64,000 nucleotides of DNA, taken from JANMZO01 sp963763135 (GTDB lineage Bacteria; Actinomycetota; Acidimicrobiia; Acidimicrobiales; JANYDT01). The stretch spans positions 248,001-312,000 of the forward strand of contig CAVXNJ010000010.1 in the NCBI GenBank assembly GCA_963763135.1. Reading direction: 5' to 3'. Below are positions 26,576-35,780 of the stretch, one piece after another; position 1 is the stretch's first letter, and each line of letters begins with the position of its first letter. Made by a program: the position numbers and the translations under genes. The notes below the pieces were generated by a model. The model was not told the origin of the DNA, did no database searches, and saw only the letters and a program-made list of their open reading frames with translations.

Positions 26576-27874
26576 ATGAACTCCACCACCATCGCCCCCG
26601 CAACCGGCAAGCTGGGAATCCTCACGCCCGGCATGGGCGCGGTCGCCACCACGCTGTACGCCGGCGTGCTCGCGGCCCGCCAGGGACTCAACAAGCCGAT
26701 CGGCTCGTTGACCCAGATGGCCCACATCCGCCTCGGCAAGCGGGAGGAAAACCGCAACCCGATGATCAAAGACTTCGTGCCGCTCGCCGATCTCAACGAC
26801 ATCGTCTTCGGCGGTTGGGATCCCATCTCGTCCAATGCCCTTGAAGCGGCCCGTACCGCTGGCGTGCTCTCGAGCGAAGATCTCGCCCCGCTCTCTCGTG
26901 AACTCGAAGGCATTGTCGCCATGGACGCCGTCTTCGACAAGCGTTGGGTGTCGCGCCTCGACGGCAAGCGTGTGAAGACCGCCGCCACCAAGTACGACCT
27001 GGCCCTGCAACTGATGGCCGATATGGAGCGCTTCAAGGCCGAGAACAACTGCGACCGCCTCGTCATCGTGTGGTGCGGATCGACCGAGGCGTACCAGGAG
27101 CCAACGGCCGTTCACGACACGATTGAGTCGTTCGAAGCCGGCCTGAAGTCGAATGACCCGAACATCTCACCGTCGCAGATCTACGCCTACGCGGCACTGT
27201 CGCTCGGCGTGCCCTATGCCAACGGCGCGCCGAACCTGACGGTCGACCTTCCGTGCATCGTTGCCCTCGCCGAGCGCCAGGGTGTTCCGATCTGCGGCAA
27301 GGACTTCAAGACGGGTCAGACCCTGATGAAGACGATCCTCGCTCCGGGTTTCAAGGCCCGCATGCTCGGCCTGCGCGGCTGGTACTCCACGAACATCCTC
27401 GGCAACCGCGACGGTGAGGTGCTCGATGATCCCGAGAACTTCAAGTCGAAGGAAGTCTCCAAGCTCGGCGTGCTCGACACGATCTTCCAGCCCGAGGTCT
27501 ACCCCGATCTCTACGGCAACGTCGATCACGTCGTCCGCATCAACTACTACCCGCCGCGTGGTGACAACAAAGAGGGCTGGGACGCCATCGACATCTTTGG
27601 CTGGATGGGCTACGAGATGCAGATCAAGGTCAACTTCCTCTGCCGCGACTCCATCCTCGCCGCGCCGATCGTGCTCGACCTCGCACTGTTCATGGACCTC
27701 GCCCACCGCGCCGGTAAGGGCGGCCTGCAGGAGTGGCTGAGCTTCTACTTCAAGGCTCCGCAGTCCGACAACCCGGCCGGCCCCGAGCACGACATCTTCA
27801 TTCAGCAGATCAAGCTGAAGAACACCTTGCGGGAGTGGATGGGCGAGCAGCCCGTCACCCACACCGAGGCTTAG
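26576..27874 (+). CDS. ino1: Inositol-3-phosphate synthase
   Basis: A 432-residue myo-inositol-1-phosphate (1L-inositol-3-phosphate) synthase, which turns glucose 6-phosphate into inositol phosphate using NAD. The product feeds phosphatidylinositol and mycothiol in actinobacteria. Family blocks seen are VIVWCGSTEAYQEP, the GVPYANGAPNLTVDLP segment, and GKDFKTGQTLMKTILAPGFKARMLGLRGWYSTNILGNRDG, with the Lys and Asn residues of the active site. It is longer than the mycobacterial form. ATG 26576 is chosen over an upstream TTG. Confidence 0.92.
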   Translation: MNSTTIAPATGKLGILTPGMGAVATTLYAGVLAARQGLNKPIGSLTQMAHIRLGKREENRNPMIKDFVPLADLNDIVFGGWDPISSNALEAARTAGVLSSEDLAPLSRELEGIVAMDAVFDKRWVSRLDGKRVKTAATKYDLALQLMADMERFKAENNCDRLVIVWCGSTEAYQEPTAVHDTIESFEAGLKSNDPNISPSQIYAYAALSLGVPYANGAPNLTVDLPCIVALAERQGVPICGKDFKTGQTLMKTILAPGFKARMLGLRGWYSTNILGNRDGEVLDDPENFKSKEVSKLGVLDTIFQPEVYPDLYGNVDHVVRINYYPPRGDNKEGWDAIDIFGWMGYEMQIKVNFLCRDSILAAPIVLDLALFMDLAHRAGKGGLQEWLSFYFKAPQSDNPAGPEHDIFIQQIKLKNTLREWMGEQPVTHTEA

Positions 27875-27938
27875 CAGCAATTCGCTAAGCACGCTTAGCA
27901 CACGAACGATTTGGTTCGGTGAGAACGAACGCAACGAG

Positions 27939-27976
27939 CCGGCCCGTTGCGTGTAGCAACGGGCTCGGTTTGTTTT
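27939..27976 (+). terminator. Rho-independent terminator after ino1
   Basis: The stem GCCCGTTGC (27942-27950) pairs with GCAACGGGC (27956-27964) over a five-base loop, and is lengthened by CCG/CGG with one bulged base. It is followed by TTTGTTTT at 27969-27976. It lies about 65 bases past the ino1 stop, and its T run abuts the stop of the convergent LLM gene. Confidence 0.8.
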
Positions 27977-28889
27977 ACGCCTGCAACAGCTCACGTACTG
28001 CGGCAACGCCGTCGACGCAGCGGCGCCAATCATCGGCCTGGGCCGAGATGTTGAAGCTGGAGCAGCCGGCTTCAACGTACGGACGCAACGCGTCAGCCAC
28101 CTGCTGGGGCGTGCCGTGCGGGCTGTAGCGCTCGAACTTCTCGAACGGCATGCGGTACATGGCTTCGACGGGCGCGGCCACCGCAGCTCGGGCCGATGCG
28201 GCGTCGGCGCCAAAGCCGACCCAGGGTTGAAACCCGTAGTGAAGCTCGGAGGGGTCGCGGCCCGCTTCGGTCGCGGCCTTCTCAATCACGCCGCGACGTT
28301 CAGTGAAGCGGTCGGGCGTGACCCAGGCCGAGATCCATCCGTCGGTCAACCGGCCCGCCCGACGAAGTGCCGCATCGGCACGGCCTCCGACGACCATCGA
28401 GATCTTCGACGGTGCCGGAACGATGCTGGCCGAGTCGAGCTGGAAGAACTCACCGTCGAAGCTGAACTCGTTACCAGTCATAAGCGCGCGTATGACCGTG
28501 ATGCATTCGTCCATGCGGCGGCCCCGAGTGTGCGGGTCGACACCACAGATTTCGAGTTCGTGGGGATCCTCACCTCCGACGCCGACCCCGAACTCGAGCG
28601 TTGAACCTGTCATTTGCGAGAACGTCGAAAGCTGACGTGCCACCGTCACCGGGTGGCGAAGCGGGAGCAGATACACGCCGAGTGCAACGGCCAACCGGGG
28701 TTCGGCCGCAGCCAGGGCGGTGGCCTGAACGATGCCGTCGATGCCCCAGCCGGTGTGAAAGCTGACGTGGTCGCTGGCGCCGACGTGATCGATGCCGGCG
28801 TCGGCCATGGCCCGGAGAACCTCACGATGGGCCGATGCGCCTTCGTCGAGCGTGGTACGGGGAAGAAACATGCCGATGCGAGGCTTCAT
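27975..28889 (-). CDS. LLM-class F420-dependent oxidoreductase
   Basis: A 304-residue luciferase-like enzyme. KPRIGMFLPRTTL, HVGASDHVSFHTGWGIDG, TGSTLEFGVGVGGEDPHE and PSKISMVVGGRADAALRRA are typical of the F420-binding branch. ATG 28889 fits the family start. It is divergent from the P450 gene at 28968, and the two could share a 78-base control region. Confidence 0.85.
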   Translation of the reverse strand: MKPRIGMFLPRTTLDEGASAHREVLRAMADAGIDHVGASDHVSFHTGWGIDGIVQATALAAAEPRLAVALGVYLLPLRHPVTVARQLSTFSQMTGSTLEFGVGVGGEDPHELEICGVDPHTRGRRMDECITVIRALMTGNEFSFDGEFFQLDSASIVPAPSKISMVVGGRADAALRRAGRLTDGWISAWVTPDRFTERRGVIEKAATEAGRDPSELHYGFQPWVGFGADAASARAAVAAPVEAMYRMPFEKFERYSPHGTPQQVADALRPYVEAGCSSFNISAQADDWRRCVDGVAAVRELLQA

Positions 28890-28967
28890 CCGGGCGATGC
28901 TAATAAGTACCTGGCGAATCGGCACGTGCGACAGTCCAAGGTCTCCGCTCGGCCTACGGTAGGGGAC

Positions 28968-30203
28968 GTGGATGCAACGAGTACTTCAAACCCCTCCTCA
29001 CTGTTTCGCCCGAGTGACCCGGCCTTCATCGCGAACCCCTATCCCGCGTTGGCCGAGATGCGCGAGCAGACCCCGATCTTCTGGAACGAGAGCAGCAGCC
29101 AGTGGATCCTCACGCGATTCGCCGATGTCCACGACACCCTCCGTGACAAGCGACTCGGCCGCAGCTACGAGCACCTCTACACCCACGCGGAGTTGGGCAA
29201 GCCCGACCCGGATCCGAGGTGGGCCCGCTTCCGCGAACACGAGCGCTGGTCGTTGCTGTCGCTGGAACCGCCGGACCACACCCGTATCCGCCAGCTGATC
29301 TCCAAGGTGTTCACCGTGCGGGCCATCGGGGCGCTTCGGCCGTTCATCGAGCAGACGGCCTCCGACTATCTGAAGCCCTGTATCGAGCGTGGCGAGTTCG
29401 ACCTCATCGCCGATTACGCGCAGCTGTACTCCGTTGCCGTCATCTGTCATCTGCTCGGCGTTCCGGTCGAGGACGCAGCGGCGCTGCTCGACTGGTCGCA
29501 CGCGATCGTGAAGATGTACGAGCTGAACACTCCCGATTCGCAGAAGCAGGCCGCCGACGATGCCGCCGCGCAGTTCATGGACTACACGCGCTCGCTGATT
29601 GCAGCAAAGCGTGCTCGCCCCGACGATGCTCTGGTCAGCCAGCTCGTGCAGGTCGAAGAAGCCGGTGATCGCCTGACCGAAGACGAGATCATCTGCACCA
29701 CCATCGTGCTGTTGAACGCCGGACACGAGGCCACCGTGAACACCGTCGGGAATGGTATGCGCGCATTCTTCCGTCATCCCGACGAGTGGAACCGCGTCAC
29801 CTCAGGTGAAGTGGCCCCCCGTGTCGCGGCCGAGGAGATGCTGCGATGGGATCCACCGCTGCAGATGTTTGAACGTTGGGTGTTGGAAGAAGGCGTGGTG
29901 ATCGCGGGTCAGGAAATGAAGGTCGGCGACGAGGTTGCCATGCTGTTCGGATCGGCCAACCGTGACCCGGCCCGCTTCGACAATCCGGACCGCTTCGACG
30001 CCTCCCGCGGCGAGACCCTGCATGTCGGCTTCGGCGGCGGCATCCACTTCTGCGTCGGCGCGCCGCTGGCGCGCTTGGAGATCGAAGCGTCCTTGGCCGC
30101 GCTCGCCCGGGAACTCCCAGCCATCACCCTCACCGCTGAGCCGCAATACCACGACGCCTTCGTCATCCGCGGCCTCCAGGAACTGCGCGTCTCAACCACC
30201 TGA
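28968..30203 (+). CDS. Cytochrome P450
   Basis: A 411-residue P450. The heme loop FGGGIHFCVG gives Cys362; the K-helix is EEMLR at 289-293. The I-helix reads AGHEAT at 251-256, with Glu in the position where most P450s have Asp, which is seen in some bacterial families. The GTG at 28968 with upstream GGTAGGGGAC is preferred. The redox partner is not nearby. It precedes the acyl-CoA dehydrogenase operon by 143 bases. Confidence 0.92.
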   Translation: MDATSTSNPSSLFRPSDPAFIANPYPALAEMREQTPIFWNESSSQWILTRFADVHDTLRDKRLGRSYEHLYTHAELGKPDPDPRWARFREHERWSLLSLEPPDHTRIRQLISKVFTVRAIGALRPFIEQTASDYLKPCIERGEFDLIADYAQLYSVAVICHLLGVPVEDAAALLDWSHAIVKMYELNTPDSQKQAADDAAAQFMDYTRSLIAAKRARPDDALVSQLVQVEEAGDRLTEDEIICTTIVLLNAGHEATVNTVGNGMRAFFRHPDEWNRVTSGEVAPRVAAEEMLRWDPPLQMFERWVLEEGVVIAGQEMKVGDEVAMLFGSANRDPARFDNPDRFDASRGETLHVGFGGGIHFCVGAPLARLEIEASLAALARELPAITLTAEPQYHDAFVIRGLQELRVSTT

Positions 30204-30234
30204 GGCCCTATTGCATACACATCCCGGAAACGTT

Positions 30235-30275
30235 TTGTCCGGTGGGCGGAATACATCGTTGTCGGGTTGTCCGGT
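30235..30275 (+). promoter_or_regulatory. Direct repeat TTGTCCGGT before the acyl-CoA dehydrogenase operon
   Basis: The 9-mer TTGTCCGGT occurs at 30235-30243 and 30267-30275, 32 bases apart or about three helical turns, in the gap ahead of the operon that starts at 30347. The spacing fits a pair of binding sites on one face of DNA. No regulator is adjacent. Confidence 0.3.
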
Positions 30276-30346
30276 CTCGCCTTTAGTGGCGGTCCACAGG
30301 ACAACTTCTTCCACCAATCGTGGGTCGGCTCGGCCCCGGAGGACCA

Positions 30347-31459
30347 ATGATCAATCTCGACTTCACCGACGAACAACTGGCTGTCATCGAGTTGGCCCGA
30401 GGAATCGGTGAGTCAGTTCTCGCTCCCGCTGCCAGAGCTTCCGAGGCTGCCGGCTCAACACCGACCGAGGTCGCTGGCATCATGCATGGCACCGGGCTCA
30501 CCGCTCCCGTTGACGAGCGCTTCGGCGGTGGTGGGATTCCAGCGGCGTTGACCCAACTGCTGGCCGTAGAAGGCTTCGGCTACGGGGACCCAGGGCTCGC
30601 GATGGCCGCTGTCTGGGCCGGAGCATCTGCTCTGCTGATTGGCCTGGTCGGCACACCGCAACAACAGAAGGACTGGCTCAGCGGACAAGCAACATCACCG
30701 GGTCGAGGCGGCGCTGTTGCCCTGTACGAAGGTTTTGGACGCTCACCTGCTGAGTACGAGACGACGATCGCCTCGGAAGGGGACTCGTGGCGCATATCGG
30801 GGACCAAAGTCGCGGTGGCCAACGCCGTAGCCGCCGACCCGCTGATCGTGGTCGGCCGAGACGCAGGCGGCAAGTTGCGGGCGGCAATTGTCGGATCCGA
30901 CGACGAGGGAGTGCATGTTGCGCCGGTGTCACGACAACTCGCACTCGGAGCGGCCCGACTTGGAACGGTCACGTTCGATACAACGATCACCGAGGACCGA
31001 CTTCTCGGCGGAGGTACTGCGGATTCGGATGCTCTCGCATCCGGCGTGTCCCGGATTCGACTGTTCGTGGCTGCGGCAGTACTCGGCACCGCCCGGCGCG
31101 CCGTCGACTACGCGTCGAAGTACGCGACAGAACGGGTGGCGTTCGGAAAACCGATCGCCGCGTTTCAAGGAGTCTCGTTTCTGATGGCCGAAGCGTTGAC
31201 CCGGATTGAGGCGGCCCGCCTCGAAACATTCGATGCCGCGGCGCAACTCGATGGTGGCGTCGTCGACCACTTCGGTGTCACCCGGGCCGTGAACTACGCG
31301 ACGGCCGTCGCCACCCAGTCCACACGTGATGCCGTGCAGGTGCTCGGAGGCCACGGGTTCATCACTGATCATCCGGTGGAACTCTGGTATCGATCCGCCG
31401 AGGCACTCGCCGTTCTCGACAACGACCCGCTTTGTTCCCCGTTCGCCGCCACGCTCTGA
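30347..31459 (+). CDS. Acyl-CoA dehydrogenase family protein
   Basis: A 370-residue flavoprotein with the acyl-CoA dehydrogenase fold. INLDFTDEQLAVIELAR starts the N-terminal helical domain; RVAFGKPIAAFQGVSFLMAEALT is the FAD-binding signature in the C-terminal helices. The usual catalytic Glu region (normally YEGTNQIQR) is replaced by YRSAEALAVLDND, so activity or substrate range is uncertain. It may be the smaller partner of a heteromeric dehydrogenase with the next gene, as known for steroid-degrading FadE pairs. A GGAGGA ribosome site precedes ATG 30347. Confidence 0.85.
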   Translation: MINLDFTDEQLAVIELARGIGESVLAPAARASEAAGSTPTEVAGIMHGTGLTAPVDERFGGGGIPAALTQLLAVEGFGYGDPGLAMAAVWAGASALLIGLVGTPQQQKDWLSGQATSPGRGGAVALYEGFGRSPAEYETTIASEGDSWRISGTKVAVANAVAADPLIVVGRDAGGKLRAAIVGSDDEGVHVAPVSRQLALGAARLGTVTFDTTITEDRLLGGGTADSDALASGVSRIRLFVAAAVLGTARRAVDYASKYATERVAFGKPIAAFQGVSFLMAEALTRIEAARLETFDAAAQLDGGVVDHFGVTRAVNYATAVATQSTRDAVQVLGGHGFITDHPVELWYRSAEALAVLDNDPLCSPFAATL

Positions 31460-31478
31460 TCTCAGGACACCTGACACC

Positions 31479-32699
31479 ATGACTTTTTCGTTTGAACTCA
31501 GCGAACCGCTTCGCCGCTTCGGGGAAACCATCCGCGAATGGTCAGTGGCCGAAGTCCGGCCTTACGCACGCGAAGCCGACGAGCGGCACGCTCCGCCGGC
31601 CAACTGGCAGCAAATCGTCGACAGTTGCCCCGTTGCGCTCAGCCGCAACAGCTCAGGAAGGCAGGCCCCACAACCCGACTTCGCCGAGGGAAAGTGGATC
31701 CGCGACCTCGTAATGACCGAGAACCTCAACTACGGCGACCACTGGATTTCCAATGTCACCGGAACCGGGATTGGCCATCTCGTCGTTCGGATGATGGGGA
31801 CCCCCGAGCAAGTTGAGCGTTGGTACCGTCCGATCGTGCGCGATGGTGGGCAGACCGCGTTCGGGCTGACGGAAGCCGGATTCGGTTCCGACACATCGAT
31901 GGTGAGCACCACGGCCACCCGAGACGGCGATACCTGGGTGATAAATGGGGCCAAGATGTACTGCACGTACGGCGGGCAAGCCGACTACGTCGTCGTGTTT
32001 GCCTCGACCGATCGCTCCCTCGGGCCGAGTGCCATCAAGGCGTTCGTCGTCCCGAAGGGAACGCCGGGGTTTCGTGTCGGCAAGATGAACGAAGACAAGA
32101 TGGGCATTCGGTCGTGGCTCACCTCCGAGCTCGTATTCGACGGTTGCGCGGTGCCGCTCGATCATCAACTCGGATGGACCGGAGACCGCGCCGAGCCGGC
32201 TCGATCCGAGCGTGGCGAGGTGAAGACCTCCAGCGGTCGAGGTGGAGCGCTCGGCGCTCTCGCTCAGAACAAGCCGAACATATCCGCCCTCGGGATCGCC
32301 ATGGCCCAGGCCTCACTCGACATCGCAACACCGATGCTTCGCGAACAGCGGGCGAGCTTCGCCGCGCATCGTTGGGGTGTGATCGAGAACGATCTGGCCA
32401 CAATGACCGCAGCCCTCGACCGGGCGAGACGCGTGAACTACCAGGCTCAGTGGCTCCAAGACACGAACCGGAACAACAAGACCGAAGCCTCGATGTCAAA
32501 AATGTACGGTCCACCGACCTGCGAGCGAATCATCCGCCGCTGCATAGAACTGCTCGGCCCCGACGGGATCAGCGAAGACCTTCTCCTCGAGAAGTGGTAC
32601 CGAGATATCAAGATCCTTGACATCTTCGAAGGATCGGGTCAGGTCCAGCGGGTCATCGTGGGTCGTGTGCTCATGGGCTCCGACGCCGGCCGCGGATAG
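31479..32699 (+). CDS. Acyl-CoA dehydrogenase
   Basis: A 406-residue acyl-CoA dehydrogenase that would oxidise an acyl-CoA to the enoyl-CoA with FAD. FGLTEAGFGSDTSMVSTTA is the substrate/flavin loop, and IFEGSGQVQRVIVGR contains the expected catalytic Glu near the C-terminus. An insert of about 25 residues around 225-250 (GDRAEPARSERGEVKTSSGRGG) is richer in charge than usual. It lies 19 bases after the preceding homologue and 8 bases before a CoA transferase gene. Confidence 0.9.
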   Translation: MTFSFELSEPLRRFGETIREWSVAEVRPYAREADERHAPPANWQQIVDSCPVALSRNSSGRQAPQPDFAEGKWIRDLVMTENLNYGDHWISNVTGTGIGHLVVRMMGTPEQVERWYRPIVRDGGQTAFGLTEAGFGSDTSMVSTTATRDGDTWVINGAKMYCTYGGQADYVVVFASTDRSLGPSAIKAFVVPKGTPGFRVGKMNEDKMGIRSWLTSELVFDGCAVPLDHQLGWTGDRAEPARSERGEVKTSSGRGGALGALAQNKPNISALGIAMAQASLDIATPMLREQRASFAAHRWGVIENDLATMTAALDRARRVNYQAQWLQDTNRNNKTEASMSKMYGPPTCERIIRRCIELLGPDGISEDLLLEKWYRDIKILDIFEGSGQVQRVIVGRVLMGSDAGRG

Positions 32700-32707
32700 G
32701 ACTGTCC

Positions 32708-33907
32708 ATGGTCGGCGACGATGTTTCCCGAACCCTGCCGCTCGACGGGATTCGCGTTGTCGACATGACCCGCGTCATGTCGGGGCCCTTCAGCACGGTG
32801 ATGCTCGCCGACCTCGGGGCCGACGTCATCAAGGTGGAAGGCAAAGACGGCGACATCACACGCGTCACTGGCGGGCACATGCGCAATGGGGTGACCGCGA
32901 TGTTTCTCGCGCTGAACCGGGGAAAGCGCAGCATCGCCGTTGATCTCGGTTCGGAAGCCGGCCGGAATGCGGTTCGACGCCTGGCCGCCACCGCTGACGT
33001 GTTCGTCGAGAACTTTCGGCCGGGTGTCGCCGACGCGATGGGTCTCGACGCCGAATCGCTCCGTACGGAAAACGAACGACTCGTCTATCTCTCGATCAAC
33101 GGCTACGGCCGCGACGGAGCGATGACGAACGCTCCGGCGTATGACACCGTGATTCAGGGTCAAACGGGCATGATTGCGAGGCAGAGTTCCTCACGAGGCA
33201 ACGTCGACAAAGTCCGTAGTTACCCGGTTGACAAGCTTTCCGGGATGTTCGCCACGCAGGCCATTCTGGCCGCGCTGTTCCAACGCGAACGTACCGGGGT
33301 CGGTCAGGTCATTGACGTGCCGATGTTCGACGCGACCATGTACTACCTGTGGAGCGATGTACTCGCTGAGCAGAGTTTCCCCGACGCCGACTACACCCGC
33401 GTAGCTGACACGTGGAGCGGCCCCGGGGTAACCAGGACGGCAGACGGCGACATTGTCTTTCTCGTCGTGTCGTTGAAGGAACGCCACGGCATGCTGCGGG
33501 CCATCGGGCGGCCGGAGTTGGTTGACGACGATCGTTTCGCCACGATGCGTTCGTGCATGGCCAATCAGCGAGACTTCCAGACCATCGTCACCAACGCTCT
33601 GTTGACCATGCCGTCGAGGCCCGCGGTTGACGCTTTGACAGCCAACGGCGTCGCCGCCACCGTGGTCATGGGGGCCGATGACGTCATCGCCGACGAACGG
33701 CTCACCGGCAGCGACTTCTTCGCCACGTGGAACCATCCGCGAGCGGGTGGACTCCGCCAGGCCCGTCCACCGGTCCGATTCAACCGCGAACGCCAGAACG
33801 CACCGTCGTTCGCTCCCGAACTCGGTGAGCACACCGACGAGGTACTCCGCGAAAGCGGCTATTCGACCGATCAGATTGCCACGCTGCGCGCCGACGGAGT
33901 TGTCTAA
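32708..33907 (+). CDS. CaiB/BaiF-family CoA transferase (class III)
   Basis: A 399-residue class III CoA transferase. LPLDGIRVVDMTRVMSGPF, NRGKRSIAVDLGSEAGR and ENFRPGVADAMGLDAESL are the family segments, with the catalytic Asp expected in YDTVIQG near residue 140. In this operon it would activate the carboxylate that the two acyl-CoA dehydrogenases then oxidise. Only two bases separate it from the P450 gene downstream. Confidence 0.9.
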   Translation: MVGDDVSRTLPLDGIRVVDMTRVMSGPFSTVMLADLGADVIKVEGKDGDITRVTGGHMRNGVTAMFLALNRGKRSIAVDLGSEAGRNAVRRLAATADVFVENFRPGVADAMGLDAESLRTENERLVYLSINGYGRDGAMTNAPAYDTVIQGQTGMIARQSSSRGNVDKVRSYPVDKLSGMFATQAILAALFQRERTGVGQVIDVPMFDATMYYLWSDVLAEQSFPDADYTRVADTWSGPGVTRTADGDIVFLVVSLKERHGMLRAIGRPELVDDDRFATMRSCMANQRDFQTIVTNALLTMPSRPAVDALTANGVAATVVMGADDVIADERLTGSDFFATWNHPRAGGLRQARPPVRFNRERQNAPSFAPELGEHTDEVLRESGYSTDQIATLRADGVV

Positions 33908-33909
33908 CC

Positions 33910-35190
33910 ATGTCGCTCGATCCGCTCACGTCACGAGATCCCCATATGGAAGCCGGGCGAGCGTTGTTGACGCCGGAAACCTACGGCGACCCCGCCCTCG
34001 TTGATGCCGCTGCCCGTCTGCTGCGCAACGAATCGCCCGTCCAGTACGTCGAGCATCCCGAGTACCGGCCGCTGTGGGTCCTGACCCGGTACGACCACAT
34101 TCGTGAAGTCGAGGCGCATCATCACGAGTGGGGTCAGGGTGGACATCCCTTTCTTCGCACGACCGAGAACCTTCGACGCGTCCGCAGCGGAGCGGTTGAG
34201 CGGGTTCGCATGTTGATCGACTATGACGGCGACGAGCACCGTGAGTATCGATCGATCACACAGAAATGGTTCACCCCTCGCACGCTGGCCGGTCTCCAAC
34301 ATCGGATCAATGAACTCGCAACCCGAGCAGTCGACCGGATGGAAGCAGCCGGAGAGAATTGCGATTTCGCCGACGAGATTGCGGCGCCGTTTCCGCTGGA
34401 GACGATCCTGTCGATACTCGGGCTGCCCGACACCGACTTCCCCTTCATGTTGCAGTTGAGTCAGAAGTTGCTGAACTCCGACCCGAACTCGGCATCGGCG
34501 CGCATGAGCGAAAGCGATCAAGCCGCGATGATGCGAACATTCGCGGACTACTTCACTGCGCTCACCGTCGAACGCCGGGCCCGCCCGACAAACGACCTGG
34601 CCTCGGTTATCGCAAACGCATCAATCCAGAACGGCCCCATGCCGATGCCTGATGCAATTGGGTATTACATCATCCTGTCGGTGGCCGGGCATGATACGAC
34701 GTCAGCGTCCATGGCGACTGGGGTCCATGCATTCTGCGAGAACCCCGACCAGTACTCGTTGCTGCGGGCAAACGTGCACGACGCCGCATTCATCGCCACT
34801 GCAGCAGACGAGGTCATCCGCTGGGCCACGGCGGTGAAGCACTTCTGCCGGACTGCGAAAGCTCCGTACGAACTCGGCGGCCATCACTTCAACGTCGGCG
34901 ACCGGGTATTCATGTCATATGCGTCGGCAAACCGCGACGAACGGGTCTTCGCCGATCCATACCGATTCGACATCACGCGGGAGAATGCCAGTGACAACCT
35001 CGCCTTCGGGTTCGGCGCCCACTACTGCCTCGGCGCGCAGCTCGCCCGCATGCAGGTGCGCGCTCTCCTGCGGGAGTTGGCCACCCGCGTGGCCATGATC
35101 GAACTGGCCGGACCGCCGAAATTTGCGATGTCCATTGCGACTAGCGGCGCCACCCAATTGCCCGTTCGCTACGAATTCGTTCGCCGCTGA
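33910..35190 (+). CDS. Cytochrome P450
   Basis: A 426-residue P450, the third in the region and the only one inside an operon. AGHDTT at 259-264 is the standard I-helix motif, Glu301/Arg304 form the K-helix pair, and FGFGAHYCLG gives Cys373 as heme ligand. Its place at the end of an acyl-CoA dehydrogenase/CoA transferase operon suggests hydroxylation of a lipid, terpenoid or steroid-like substrate before CoA-dependent breakdown. Confidence 0.92.
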   Translation: MSLDPLTSRDPHMEAGRALLTPETYGDPALVDAAARLLRNESPVQYVEHPEYRPLWVLTRYDHIREVEAHHHEWGQGGHPFLRTTENLRRVRSGAVERVRMLIDYDGDEHREYRSITQKWFTPRTLAGLQHRINELATRAVDRMEAAGENCDFADEIAAPFPLETILSILGLPDTDFPFMLQLSQKLLNSDPNSASARMSESDQAAMMRTFADYFTALTVERRARPTNDLASVIANASIQNGPMPMPDAIGYYIILSVAGHDTTSASMATGVHAFCENPDQYSLLRANVHDAAFIATAADEVIRWATAVKHFCRTAKAPYELGGHHFNVGDRVFMSYASANRDERVFADPYRFDITRENASDNLAFGFGAHYCLGAQLARMQVRALLRELATRVAMIELAGPPKFAMSIATSGATQLPVRYEFVRR

Positions 35191-35292
35191 CCACGCCGGC
35201 GGACGATCAGCCCGATCCAGCAACGAAGAATTTGACGGCTCGCGTTCAAGTGTCAATTCCGATAAATCCGGCCCGAGAAGTACCATCCGCTG

Positions 35293-35739
35293 ATGCGTGT
35301 CGCGATCGTCGGCTTCAACCTGCCGGGAAGCACGTTCTGTCGGCCCGACGGATCGCCCATGGTCAACGTCCACGTCGGGGTGCAGCATCGGCGCGATCCG
35401 GCCGAACTGGTGAGGGCCGACAGCATCGAAGCTCGTTGGTACGCCGAAGTCGAAGTCATCGAACGCGACGGTGGGTTCGACTTCAAGGGACCTGTCGTTC
35501 AAGGCAAATTGGGGGAACGCTTCATCTACCTGACGTGGGGAGAGGTTCACCCGGGTGCGCGGTTTGAGCAGTTCCGTCGCGCCAAGTTGATGCTCAACCG
35601 AATCGAACCCGAGACCCTCGGCGCTGCGCGCAGGTCTGGTCACCTCGTAGCGCGGGTCGACCTCACCGGCCCCGACGGCGGACCGCGATGCGCCAGGGTC
35701 GACCCTCCTGCGATCGCCTGGTCCGTCCCCGCTAGCTGA
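35293..35739 (+). CDS. DUF5990-family protein
   Basis: A 148-residue protein resembling DUF5990, a family of unknown function. Recognisable parts are VNVHVGVQHRRDPAELV, the DFKGPVVQGKLGERFIYLTWGEV block, and GGPRCARVDPPAIAWS near the C-terminus. It is predicted to be soluble and without a signal peptide. It lies about 100 bases after the P450 operon and before a structured repeat. Confidence 0.65.
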   Translation: MRVAIVGFNLPGSTFCRPDGSPMVNVHVGVQHRRDPAELVRADSIEARWYAEVEVIERDGGFDFKGPVVQGKLGERFIYLTWGEVHPGARFEQFRRAKLMLNRIEPETLGAARRSGHLVARVDLTGPDGGPRCARVDPPAIAWSVPAS

Positions 35740-35780
35740 TCGCGCCACAGATCAGCCGCAGACCTCGCCCCGGCCGACCA

